A program made the translations under genes and the position numbers. Positions 21,568 to 30,072 of a DNA stretch of 64,000 nt are shown here, one piece after another; within the stretch, counting starts at the first letter, position 1; each line of letters begins with the position of its first letter. The notes below the pieces were generated by a model. That model was given only the letters and a program-made list of their open reading frames with translations. It was not told where the DNA came from and did not search any database. This stretch comes from Marisediminitalea alba (GTDB taxonomy: Bacteria > Pseudomonadota > Gammaproteobacteria > Enterobacterales > Alteromonadaceae), in NCBI RefSeq assembly GCF_002993365.1, contig NZ_PVNP01000089.1, positions 62,001 to 126,000 of the forward strand, in the 5' to 3' direction.

Positions 21568-23182
21568 GTTGTTTGGTTACTCCGCCCAGTCTGACTCCGC
21601 CGTAAGGATTGATAACCATGCCATTCAGCTCTTCCCGATAAGCCTGATACCGCAAAGCATGGGCGATTGGCACCATTGGCAGTTTATCAAACAGCAGTTC
21701 GTTGGCCTGAAAATATAATGCTTTGCGGATATCTACGTCTTCGGTCTGTAATGCCCGGTCGAGGATCTCATCATAGGCCGGATTACACCAGCGTGCGCGA
21801 TTGGTTCCCGAGGGAATGGCATCACAACTTAATAATGGCCGGTAAAAATTATCCGGATCGCCGTTATCTGCCGACCAGCCAATCAATACCGAGTCGTGAT
21901 TGCCCTGACGCAGTTGGCGGCGGAAGGTAGACCAGTCGTAACTGACAATATTCACCTCCACCTCAATATCGGCCAGGTAACGCTGAATCAGCTCTGCCAT
22001 CTTCTGCGCATTGGGATTATAGGCCCGCTCCACCGGAATTGCCCAGACAGACATGGTGAAGCCGGGCTCTATGCCAGCTTCATCCAGCAGTTGCCGGGCC
22101 AGTACCGGGTTATAGCCGGTATCCTGGGCATCGGCCTGGTAAGCCCAGCTGGCAGCTGGTAATAGCGATTTAGCCCGGGTTGCACTGTCAAAATAGACCG
22201 CTTCAATCAGGGTGTTTTTATCGATCGCGTAGGCGAGGGCTTTACGGACAGAAGGGTTATCAAACGGCGGACGCTCGGTATTGAAAGCCCAAAAACCAAT
22301 GTTCAGGCCAGGTTTTTCGGCCAGCACCAAATCTTCCCTCTCACGGATGATTTGGTGATCAACCCGGGCCGGAAAGGCCACCGCGTCGCATTCGCCGGTC
22401 ATTAGTTTTGCCAGGCGCAATGAACTCTTGGGAGTAATATCAAATATCAGCGCCTTGCTAGCTGGCGTGCCTTGCCAGTAATTATTATTTACATCATATC
22501 GAATATAGTGGTTTTTCTGATAATCGGCATACTGATACGGGCCGGTGCCAATGGGGAGTCGGTCGATTTTTTCCGGGATGCCCTGGGACATCAGCACATC
22601 GGCATATTCGGCAGACAGGATCACTGAGAAATCACTGGCAATGTTAGCCAGGAATGAACTGTCCCGTTGTTTTAGGCTAATTTCCACTTCGTAGGGAGAG
22701 ATGGCTTTAATATCGGCAATATTGTCGGCCAGTCCCAGTGATTCAAAGTAGGGGTAGTAGCCGCCTGAGACATTATGAAAGCTGTGCTCGGGTAACCGCC
22801 AGCGATTAAACGAAAACAGCACATCACTGGCATCGAAAGGGCGATTTGGCGTGAAGTAATCGGTGGTGTGGAATTTAACATCCCGGCGCAGTGAAAAACG
22901 GTATAGCAGCCCGTCATCGCTAACCGACCAGCTGGAAGCCAGCGACGGGCGAATGCGACCGCTCTCGGTATCAAATTCAAGTAATCGGTCGTAAATCTGA
23001 TGGGCAGTGGCATCGGCGGTTGTGGTTGAGGTATCGAGTTGCGGATTCATCGAAATGGGATCGCTTTCTGAACAATACACCAGGCCATTAGTATAGTTAG
23101 CGCTGTATTTTTGCGGCGAGCAGCCACCCAGTAATGTAATCAAAGCTGTTGAAATCACCGGCCAGACCAACCACTTTTGCAT
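21560..23182 (-). CDS. sapA: Periplasmic peptide-binding lipoprotein SapA
   Basis: A 540-residue substrate-binding protein of the DppA/OppA family (SBP_bac_5). It has a signal peptide and a lipobox LLGGC ending near residue 21. E. coli SapA is of similar length (547) but is not usually a lipoprotein, so lipid anchoring here is inferred from the motif. The family sequence ESDPISMNPQLDTS is near 40 and YDRLLEFD near 65. The ATG lies only two bases after the pspF stop on the same strand, so the sap genes look cotranscribed with pspF. Confidence 0.93.
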   Translation of the reverse strand: MQKWLVWPVISTALITLLGGCSPQKYSANYTNGLVYCSESDPISMNPQLDTSTTTADATAHQIYDRLLEFDTESGRIRPSLASSWSVSDDGLLYRFSLRRDVKFHTTDYFTPNRPFDASDVLFSFNRWRLPEHSFHNVSGGYYPYFESLGLADNIADIKAISPYEVEISLKQRDSSFLANIASDFSVILSAEYADVLMSQGIPEKIDRLPIGTGPYQYADYQKNHYIRYDVNNNYWQGTPASKALIFDITPKSSLRLAKLMTGECDAVAFPARVDHQIIREREDLVLAEKPGLNIGFWAFNTERPPFDNPSVRKALAYAIDKNTLIEAVYFDSATRAKSLLPAASWAYQADAQDTGYNPVLARQLLDEAGIEPGFTMSVWAIPVERAYNPNAQKMAELIQRYLADIEVEVNIVSYDWSTFRRQLRQGNHDSVLIGWSADNGDPDNFYRPLLSCDAIPSGTNRARWCNPAYDEILDRALQTEDVDIRKALYFQANELLFDKLPMVPIAHALRYQAYREELNGMVINPYGGVRLGGVTKQRD

Positions 23183-23184
23183 GA

Positions 23185-24294
23185 TTACTCTTCCTCAGCG
23201 GCCGCGGAGTCGAGCAGGTTGTACTTTTTAAGGTAGCCCCGCAACTGGTGATAAGTCAGGCTGAGTTTTTCAGCGGTTTTCTTTTGATTGTACTGACTGT
23301 CAGCCAGGGCTTGCTGAATCAGTTCGATCTCATACTGCTGAGACAGATTTTTCAGATCCACCGGATACTCCGAGGCAGGTTTTACCGGTGCCGCCGGCGC
23401 CACTGGTTCAGCAGCAACCACAGCGTCGCTGGCGGCGCTGATCGATTTCGCTTCTGTCTGCTCGGCAGGCGCAGAGATTCGGTCCTGGGTTTTAACTCGC
23501 CCTTTTGGCCGAAAAGCCGATTCAAAAGGGTCGAGAATAATTTCGTGGACCGGTAAATGGGGGTTGTTACAGCGATATACGGCGCGCTCCACGACATTTT
23601 TAAGCTCACGGATATTACCGGGCCAGTCATATTCAAGCAGGGTTCGTTTGGCTTTTTCGGTAAAGCCGCTGAACAGCTCCATTTCGAGTTCCCGCGCCAT
23701 ATTAATGGCAAAGGTTTCAGCCAGTAACATAATGTCTTCCTGGCGCTCACGCAGTGGTGGAATGGTAATTACATCAAATGCCAGCCGGTCGAGCAGGTCG
23801 GCCCGAAACTCGCCGCTGTCGGCCAGCGCCGGGAGGTCTTCGTTAGTGGCGGCAACTAAGCGCACATCTACCTTGAGAGTTTTGTTACCCCCCACACGCT
23901 CAAATTCACCGTATTCGATAACTCGCAGGAGTTTTTCCTGAATCAAACCAGACGTATTGGCCAGTTCATCAAGAAACAGGGTGCCGGTGTGGGCCAGCTC
24001 GAACCGACCTTCACGGCGTTTACCCGCGCCGGTAAAGGCACCGGCCTCGTAACCAAAGAGCTCGCTTTCCAGCAAATTCTCATTCAATGCGGCACAGTTT
24101 AGTTTTACATAGTTTTGATCCCAGCGCTGCGACAAAAAGTGCAAACGCGCTGCAATCAGCTCTTTACCGGTACCACGTTCACCGATAATGAGCACCGGTT
24201 TATTGAGCGGGGCAATTTGTGAAACCTGCTCTAAAACCTCTAAAAAACTGTTAGCCTGGCCAAGTAAATTATCTTGCTGGCGAAAACGACTCAT
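23185..24294 (-). CDS. pspF: Psp operon transcriptional activator PspF
   Basis: A 369-residue sigma-54 enhancer-binding protein that activates the phage-shock genes when PspA releases it. It has no N-terminal receiver domain, as expected for PspF. The AAA+ core has Walker A GERGTGKE (38-45), the sigma-54 contact loop GAFTGA (85-90) and Walker B TLFLDEL (near 110). An Ala/Pro-rich linker of about 45 residues (270-315) is longer than in E. coli. A Fis-type helix-turn-helix ends the protein. The ATG at 24294 is chosen because GAGGGA lies six bases upstream; a TTG 12 bases earlier is less likely. It is divergent from pspA. Confidence 0.95.
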   Translation of the reverse strand: MSRFRQQDNLLGQANSFLEVLEQVSQIAPLNKPVLIIGERGTGKELIAARLHFLSQRWDQNYVKLNCAALNENLLESELFGYEAGAFTGAGKRREGRFELAHTGTLFLDELANTSGLIQEKLLRVIEYGEFERVGGNKTLKVDVRLVAATNEDLPALADSGEFRADLLDRLAFDVITIPPLRERQEDIMLLAETFAINMARELEMELFSGFTEKAKRTLLEYDWPGNIRELKNVVERAVYRCNNPHLPVHEIILDPFESAFRPKGRVKTQDRISAPAEQTEAKSISAASDAVVAAEPVAPAAPVKPASEYPVDLKNLSQQYEIELIQQALADSQYNQKKTAEKLSLTYHQLRGYLKKYNLLDSAAAEEE

Positions 24295-24420
24295 TAATTC
24301 CCTCAAAAAGTAGCCAAATCGACCAATTAATAGTGTAGATTAAAAACATTATTGATTACAGCGTTTATTGGTATTAAATATTCGCCAATAAATTCAATGC
24401 TTTAGTTTATTTTTGTGAGT

Positions 24421-24436
24421 TGGCGCGGTATTTGTA
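24421..24436 (+). promoter_or_regulatory. Sigma-54 promoter of pspABC
   Basis: TGGCGCG-N4-TTGTA fits the sigma-54 consensus TGGCACG-N4-TTGCA with a GG to GT spacing of ten. The -12 element has T where C is preferred. It lies about 65 bases before the pspA start, in the divergent pspF-pspA region where PspF-controlled promoters are found. Confidence 0.65.
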
Positions 24437-24500
24437 TGTGTTAGTACAAGTTGAAACCAAGTTAATCCACATGTTTAACACGCGCTAGAGGTAAATAATT

Positions 24501-25193
24501 ATGGGTATCTTCTCTCGTTTCACAGACATTGTGAACTCAAATATTAACGCGTTACTGGATAAAGCCGAAGATCCTGAAAAAATGGTTCGTCTGATTATTC
24601 AGGAAATGGAAGACACACTCGTTGAGGTTCGTTCTGCGTCTGCTAAGACCATCGCGAACAAAAAGGAAATAGCTTCTCAAATCAGCAAAATGGAAGCGGA
24701 CGCTGCCGACTGGCAGAACAAAGCGGAGTTTGCTCTAAGCAAAGACCGCGAAGATCTGGCCCGTTCAGCGTTGCAGGAAAAGAAAAAGAGTCAGGAAGCT
24801 GCTGATGTGCTTACCGCTGAGTTAAGTGCGGTAGAAGAGCAAATTAGCAAACTGCAGGACGAAATCGTTCAGTTGCAGGAAAAGCTGGCTGATGCCAAAG
24901 CCCGTCAGAAAACTATTCTGATGCGCCAGAAAACCGCATCATCACGCCTTGAGGTTCGTAAAACCCTCGACAGCGGTAAGATTGATGAGGCAATGGGTCG
25001 CTTTGATCAGTATGAGCGCAAAATAGATGATATTGAATCGCAGGTTGAAGCCTATGATCTGGGCAAGAAAACGCTGCAGGACGAATTTGCCGAGCTGGAA
25101 GCCGGCGACAAAATTAATGATGAGTTAGAAGCGCTGAAGGCGAAGATGAAAAAGGCTGATAAGCCTGCTGCAAAGACAGCAAAATCTAAATAA
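24501..25193 (+). CDS. pspA: Phage shock protein A
   Basis: A 230-residue peripheral membrane protein of the ESCRT-III/PspA/Vipp1 superfamily. It binds and inhibits PspF and forms membrane-stabilising scaffolds under envelope stress. It is almost wholly alpha-helical coiled coil. The amphipathic N-terminal helix MGIFSRFTDIVNSNI binds membranes. A Lys/Ala-rich tail (residues 215-230) is present. AGAGGT precedes the ATG. Confidence 0.96.
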   Translation: MGIFSRFTDIVNSNINALLDKAEDPEKMVRLIIQEMEDTLVEVRSASAKTIANKKEIASQISKMEADAADWQNKAEFALSKDREDLARSALQEKKKSQEAADVLTAELSAVEEQISKLQDEIVQLQEKLADAKARQKTILMRQKTASSRLEVRKTLDSGKIDEAMGRFDQYERKIDDIESQVEAYDLGKKTLQDEFAELEAGDKINDELEALKAKMKKADKPAAKTAKSK

Positions 25194-25248
25194 CTGATTA
25201 TAATTTATTGGCTGGGGGAACTCAGCACTTCTGACCGGAGGTATTAAA

Positions 25249-25488
25249 ATGGACGGAGATATTGTTGCACTCATACTGGCACCACTGATCATCTTTTTGA
25301 TTTTTGTGGCCCCTATCTGGCTAATCCTGCATTACCGCAGTAAAAAGCAAGTCAGTCAGGGACTGTCAGCCGAAGAGCAGGTTGCATTGCAGGAACTAGC
25401 GGGCAAAGCGGAAGCGATGTCAGAGCGAATTCAAACGCTGGAGGCTATTTTAGACTCAGAAGCACCTGAATGGAGGAACCGGGCATGA
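25249..25488 (+). CDS. pspB: Phage shock protein B
   Basis: A 79-residue inner-membrane protein with one helix at residues 4-28 and a cytoplasmic coiled-coil tail. With PspC it senses inner-membrane stress and captures PspA. CGGAGG precedes the ATG. Its stop overlaps the pspC start (ATGA). Confidence 0.93.
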   Translation: MDGDIVALILAPLIIFLIFVAPIWLILHYRSKKQVSQGLSAEEQVALQELAGKAEAMSERIQTLEAILDSEAPEWRNRA

Positions 25489-25928
25489 ACAGTAAGAAAA
25501 CCATTTACCGTGACGCCAAGCACGGTCGTATAGCCGGCGTTTGCGCCGGCATCGCAGAGTACTTCGGTTTGGAAGTGTGGCTGGTACGAATTTTAACGGT
25601 AACCGCGTTTTTCCTACTGGCTGGCCCATTTGTTTTAGTAAGTTATGTAGCGTGCTGGTTCATTTTTGACAAGAAGCCGCAAAACCCGGAAGCGATGAAT
25701 TACAGTCAACCGGTTGAAGTAAGTGGTAAAGGCTGGAGAAATTCCGGTTCTGGTAATAACGACAAAGTGGAAGTGAAAACCCGTGTGTGGCAGGCAGGAG
25801 AGCCGCCTCGTCAGGCCTTTCACGATATTACCAACCGCTTTCAAACCATTGAATCGCGGTTACGCAAAATGGAAACCTACGTGACATCACGTGAGTATCA
25901 GCTAAATCGCGAAATTAGCCGCTTGTAA
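25485..25928 (+). CDS. pspC: Phage shock protein C
   Basis: A 147-residue protein with the PspC domain: RDAKHGRIAGVCAGIAEYFG near residues 8-27, then a long hydrophobic segment (about 38-60) that spans the membrane. A charged helical C-terminus follows. The ATG at 25485 is used, because GGAGG lies about eight bases before it. An upstream ATG at 25470 lies before that site. No pspD or pspE follows; a palindromic repeat does. Confidence 0.94.
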   Translation: MNSKKTIYRDAKHGRIAGVCAGIAEYFGLEVWLVRILTVTAFFLLAGPFVLVSYVACWFIFDKKPQNPEAMNYSQPVEVSGKGWRNSGSGNNDKVEVKTRVWQAGEPPRQAFHDITNRFQTIESRLRKMETYVTSREYQLNREISRL

Positions 25929-25954
25929 AGCTAACCCAGATCAAGGGGGCAGGA

Positions 25955-26031
25955 AATAAAGGGGTCAGAGTACATTATTGGTAGCCAATAATGTACTCTG
26001 ACCCCTTTATTGTAATTGACTCTGACCCCTT
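25955..26031. repeat. Perfect palindromic repeat, GGGGTCAGAGTACATTA family, copy 2 plus half copy
   Basis: A 27-base perfect inverted repeat with a TAG loop. The left arm is 25955-25981 and the right arm 25985-26011. The outer sequence matches copy 1 at 12585, while the inner part differs (ATTATTGG instead of ATTAATG) yet stays complementary. A third half-arm, ACTCTGACCCCTT, follows at 26019-26031. It lies between the convergent ends of pspC and the M16 gene, where it can end transcription from both sides. Confidence 0.9.
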
Positions 26032-26044
26032 GATTTTTATTTTT

Positions 26045-28927
26045 TTAGATGGGGTTTACCGGCTCCCCGTGAATATCCAGTTCTACCGGCACACCGTAGC
26101 CAAGCTCTTTGATTCGCTCAAGCTGTGTTTCGGCATCACCTACCACCAGATAAATCATTTGTTGCTCATTAAGGTGTTGTTTAATGACATGATGAATATC
26201 CTTAAGCGATGCGTTCTGCACAAACTCCTGCTGGGTAGCGATGTAATTATCCTCTAATCCCAGACGGCTGATCTCCTCAAGCATGTTGAGCTGACTATCC
26301 AGCGTCTCAAAGCGTCTCGAGTTAGCTTTGATGACCATATTTTTGGCGGTGGCCAAGTCTTCTTCCAGATAGGTGGGCTGATACTGACCAATCAGACTTT
26401 TGAAAATTTGCAGTGATTCCAACGTCACATTTGTTCGCACCTGAGAGGCTGCAATAAAGGGCACCTGATATTGTGCGGCTGGTAAATAAGAATACGCGCC
26501 ATAGGTATAACCCTTCTGGATACGCAGTGTCTGACCGAGGCGTGCACTCATTCCGCCGCCGAGTCGCTCATTAGCAAAGTCAATGGCAAAAAAGTCACGA
26601 TCGGAAGCTGGTAATACCGGCTTGCCAACATAAATCACCGATTGTTTGGCATCTGGTACATCAACAAAGTAAACCACTGGTTTATCTACCGTTGAAACTT
26701 CAGGTTGTGCTGGCAGTGATACGGCTTCCCCCTGCCATTGCTTCACAGGTGCTGCTGCCGTTACAGCTTCCTCCGGGCTCAGCGCGCCTACCACATGCAA
26801 TGTAGCCTGCATCGGTGACATCACCTTCTCGTAATAGGCCTTAACATCAGCCAGAGTAATGCTCTCAACACTGGCCTGAGTGCCACCCATAGGCTGCCCG
26901 GCAACATGGTTATCGCCATACAGCAGGTGAGCAAACACGTTGCTGGCAATCCGCGCGGCATTTCCTTCATCCCGTTTAATCCTGGTTAAGCTGGCCGATT
27001 TAAGGCGTTCAAATTCATTCTCATCCCAACGTGGTGATAACAACATTTCTGCTGCCAGATCCATCAGGGCGGGGTAATGTTTGGCTAAAACACGGCCGGA
27101 TAACTCAATGCTTTCTCGATCGGCAGAGATGGAAAGTTGTGCGCCTAACTGGCCAATTGCCTGTTCCAATTCCTGTGGCGTTTTATTCGCCGTGCCTTCG
27201 TTAAGTAATTGCGCCATCAGCGATGCAGTACCGGCTTTCCCTTTGGGATCCAGCCACTGTCCGCCATCGATTGTCAGGGAGAAGTTAACCACTGGCAGCT
27301 CGTTGCTGGTAATACCAATCACCTTCACGCCATTATCCATTGACTGATGCCAGATATCTGGTGTGGTAAGGGTCGGCAGCTCAGTCAGAGCCGGCTCTGA
27401 GCGGTCGTGTTCGGTAGGCGTTTTAGTATACTCGACCGGTTTTTCCTCAAATTCCGGTTCGCTGCCCGCAACAATTTCTTCTTCTTCCACCGGTGCTTTG
27501 TTGGAACCAGTGAGAACCAGGTCTGGCTGTTCCTTAGGTACAAAAGATGCCACGATGGCTGGCTGGTTATAAACGTACTGAGTAAACACGCGCATGATGT
27601 CTTCGCGGGTCACCGCCTGAATATTGGCAATGTCCTGCTCGATAAAGCCTGGTGAACCGGCGTATTCGTTGTAAATACCCAGTTGCAGTGCTTTATCCAG
27701 AATACTTTCAATATTGTAATAGAATGCGGTTTCCTGTTCCGCCTTGATGCGCTGCAGCTGAGCGTCAGTAAAGCCGTTTTCAGCAAAGTCATCAAGGGCC
27801 TGCTGGATCCCGGCATATACCTTATCGAGAGGCACATCGGCATTAGCCTGCACGTTAATCGCAAAACTGCCGGCGATCTCATTGGTGTCAGACCAGGCGC
27901 TTGGACGTGGCGCCAGTTTTAGCTCTTCTACCAGAGTTTTATAAAGCACGGCATTTTTGCCATCGCTGAGCAGGCGGCCCAGGGCATCCAGTGCATAAGC
28001 ATCATCGGTATATTGTTCAATAGTAGGATAGGTAAGACGTAGTAGTGGAAGTTTGGCAAAATTGTCTAAATGATAGAGTTTTTTGTCGGCTTCAAGGCTT
28101 ACCGGTTGTGGCTCAAGGGCAGGGCTCGGCTCGCCTGATTTGATTTCACCAAACCACTTAGCCACTTTTTCTTTAGTTTGTGCAATATCAATGTCACCGG
28201 CGATAACTAAAGTGGCATTGGCTGGCATATAAAACTGATTGTAAAACTCACGAACGTCGTCCAGCGTGGCCGCCTGCAGGTCTTCCAGGTCGCCAATAAC
28301 TGTCCAGTTATAGGGATGGCCGGTTGGGTACAGGGCTTTTCTGACCACATGGCCCATATGACCATAGGGGCGATTGTCTACCCGTTGGCGCTTCTCATTT
28401 TTAACTACCTGTTTTTCGCGTTCCAGAGTGCCCTGATCTACCGTATTTATCATATAACCCAGGCGGTCAGAATCTATCCACAAAAGCTTATCAAAGGCGT
28501 CTTTTGGTACCACTTCGTAGTAAATAGTGCCGTCACTCCAGGTGCCGCCGTTGCGAGTACCGCCGAGCTCGGGGATCATTTTACGGTTAGCCCCTTTAGG
28601 CACATTTTCTGAGTCGTTAAATGACATATGCTCAAAGAAGTGGGCAAAGCCGGTGCGGCCTGGCTTTTCCCGGTTGGAGCCGACATGCACCACGGTGGCC
28701 ATGGCCACAATAGGATCAGACTTATCGACGTGTAGCACTACCGTCAGGCCGTTATCCAGTTCATAACTTTCATAATCCACACTCAGTGATGCTGATTCGT
28801 TATCAACAGCCTGTGTAGCGGCTGCTTCCGGGGCCGTAGTGCTTTGCTGCGTCGTCACGGTACTGTCGCTGCAGCCGAGCACCGTCATTATGCTCATGGC
28901 CAGTAAAGTCGTTTTTATTTTTAACAT
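26045..28927 (-). CDS. M16-family zinc metallopeptidase, lipoprotein
   Basis: A 960-residue peptidase of the pitrilysin type, with two M16 modules in one chain. The active N-terminal module has the inverted zinc motif HFFEH (near residue 95), with the third ligand glutamate in the EREKQVVKNEKRQ segment about 75 residues on. The C-terminal module (about 490-930) lacks HxxEH and probably closes the clamshell. A signal peptide with lipobox VLGC (near 18) suggests periplasmic membrane anchoring. I start at ATG 28927 for this reason; the frame opens 32 codons earlier, but that extension hides the lipobox. It resembles YhjJ/PqqL-type periplasmic peptidases. It is divergent from phhA. Confidence 0.88.
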   Translation of the reverse strand: MLKIKTTLLAMSIMTVLGCSDSTVTTQQSTTAPEAAATQAVDNESASLSVDYESYELDNGLTVVLHVDKSDPIVAMATVVHVGSNREKPGRTGFAHFFEHMSFNDSENVPKGANRKMIPELGGTRNGGTWSDGTIYYEVVPKDAFDKLLWIDSDRLGYMINTVDQGTLEREKQVVKNEKRQRVDNRPYGHMGHVVRKALYPTGHPYNWTVIGDLEDLQAATLDDVREFYNQFYMPANATLVIAGDIDIAQTKEKVAKWFGEIKSGEPSPALEPQPVSLEADKKLYHLDNFAKLPLLRLTYPTIEQYTDDAYALDALGRLLSDGKNAVLYKTLVEELKLAPRPSAWSDTNEIAGSFAINVQANADVPLDKVYAGIQQALDDFAENGFTDAQLQRIKAEQETAFYYNIESILDKALQLGIYNEYAGSPGFIEQDIANIQAVTREDIMRVFTQYVYNQPAIVASFVPKEQPDLVLTGSNKAPVEEEEIVAGSEPEFEEKPVEYTKTPTEHDRSEPALTELPTLTTPDIWHQSMDNGVKVIGITSNELPVVNFSLTIDGGQWLDPKGKAGTASLMAQLLNEGTANKTPQELEQAIGQLGAQLSISADRESIELSGRVLAKHYPALMDLAAEMLLSPRWDENEFERLKSASLTRIKRDEGNAARIASNVFAHLLYGDNHVAGQPMGGTQASVESITLADVKAYYEKVMSPMQATLHVVGALSPEEAVTAAAPVKQWQGEAVSLPAQPEVSTVDKPVVYFVDVPDAKQSVIYVGKPVLPASDRDFFAIDFANERLGGGMSARLGQTLRIQKGYTYGAYSYLPAAQYQVPFIAASQVRTNVTLESLQIFKSLIGQYQPTYLEEDLATAKNMVIKANSRRFETLDSQLNMLEEISRLGLEDNYIATQQEFVQNASLKDIHHVIKQHLNEQQMIYLVVGDAETQLERIKELGYGVPVELDIHGEPVNPI

Positions 28928-29024
28928 TGTTTTTTCTGATATTTCCGTCGTTATGGATAAGGCAGCATAAACAACCTGTTGGGACGTTTCAAATGCCGTG
29001 ATAAGCGCTCTGTGAATTCTCATT

Positions 29025-29042
29025 TGTAAAATTAATGTTACA
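29025..29042. promoter_or_regulatory. TyrR box before phhA
   Basis: TGTAAA-N6-GTTACA matches the TyrR operator TGTAAA-N6-TTTACA with one mismatch. It lies 89 bases before the phhA start codon, in the divergent region with the M16 gene. Confidence 0.7.
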
Positions 29043-29130
29043 TGTTGGAGCGGTGTAACCTCATCCTAAAGGTTTAGTGTGACGTTTAAAGGGGTAAACT
29101 TGAGCGGTCTTTAATAACCAAATTTGGTCT

Positions 29131-29928
29131 ATGTCTAAACAATCAAAATATAATTCAAAAAATCCAGACATTAACGGAATGATTCAATGGAGTGATGAGG
29201 AAAACGCCATTTGGGGCGAGTTGTATCAACGCCAGATGGCCCTGTTACCCGGGCGCGCATGTAAAGAATACTTTGATGGCCTGGACATGTTGGGGCTCTC
29301 TCCTCAGGCTATCCCTCAGTTACCGGATATCGACCGTGTGCTAAAGGCGTCTACCGGATGGCAGACCGCCGCAGTGCCGGCTTTAATCAGTTTTGGAGAA
29401 TTTTTTGAGCTGTTGGCCAGTAAACGATTTCCGGTAGCGACCTTTATTCGCAGCCGGGAAGAGTTCCACTATCTTCAGGAACCGGATATTTTCCACGAGG
29501 TAATGGGCCATTGCCCACTGCTTACCAATCCATCCTTTGCTGCATTTACCGAGACCTACGGCAAACTGGGGCTGAATGCCAGTAAAGAGGAAAGGGTGTT
29601 TCTGGCACGCTTGTACTGGTTTACCGTGGAGTTTGGTCTGGTAAAAGAAAATGGTGAGTTGCGTATTGTCGGCGGCGGTATCCTCAGTTCACCGAAAGAA
29701 ACCTGCTATGCGCTTGAGAGTGATGTGGCAGTACGGCATCCGCTGCAAGTGCTGGATGCGCTGCGAACCCCTTACCGTATTGATATATTACAACCGCTTT
29801 ACTACGTGCTTGAAAACTTCAGCCAGTTAATGGAAATCTCCAGAATGGACATTATGCCGCTGGTTAAACAGGCACAGCAACAGGGCCTTTTTGAACCGCT
29901 TTTTACCCCTAAACAACGGGCTGGCTAG
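29131..29928 (+). CDS. phhA: Phenylalanine 4-monooxygenase
   Basis: A 265-residue pterin-dependent iron enzyme that hydroxylates phenylalanine to tyrosine. The non-haem iron site has FHEVMGHCP (near 128), giving two histidines, and the glutamate in TVEFGL (near 170). Other family blocks include GRACKEYFDGL, LLASKRFPVATFIR and ILSSPKETCYAL. Length fits bacterial PhhA (about 262). No phhB (pterin-4a-carbinolamine dehydratase) follows, as it often would in Pseudomonas. The ribosome site before the ATG is poor. A TyrR box upstream suggests activation by aromatic amino acids. Confidence 0.96.
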   Translation: MSKQSKYNSKNPDINGMIQWSDEENAIWGELYQRQMALLPGRACKEYFDGLDMLGLSPQAIPQLPDIDRVLKASTGWQTAAVPALISFGEFFELLASKRFPVATFIRSREEFHYLQEPDIFHEVMGHCPLLTNPSFAAFTETYGKLGLNASKEERVFLARLYWFTVEFGLVKENGELRIVGGGILSSPKETCYALESDVAVRHPLQVLDALRTPYRIDILQPLYYVLENFSQLMEISRMDIMPLVKQAQQQGLFEPLFTPKQRAG

Positions 29929-30039
29929 ACGCCACCTATTCGTATCCAAGTGCTGTATTTTGCGCTAATTGTTGGGTAATTGAACAATTAGCGCCGGTTT
30001 CGCGTATTAAACTTTAAAAGTAACCATTTTGTGATATCT

Positions 30040-30057
30040 TGTAAAATATAGTTTACA
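30040..30057. promoter_or_regulatory. Perfect TyrR box before tyrR
   Basis: TGTAAA-N6-TTTACA, an exact match to the TyrR operator, lies 15 bases before the tyrR start codon. Binding there would block translation initiation or promoter clearance, so it suggests autorepression. Confidence 0.8.
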
Positions 30058-30072
30058 GTTATTGAGTGTTCA

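Noticed and set aside
25991..26257. 88-residue open frame antisense to the M16 gene end
   Set aside because: It begins inside the palindromic repeat and runs antisense to a clearly conserved peptidase.
28928..29023. 32-residue N-terminal extension of the M16 peptidase
   Set aside because: It would bury the signal peptide and lipobox. The internal ATG gives a normal lipoprotein start.
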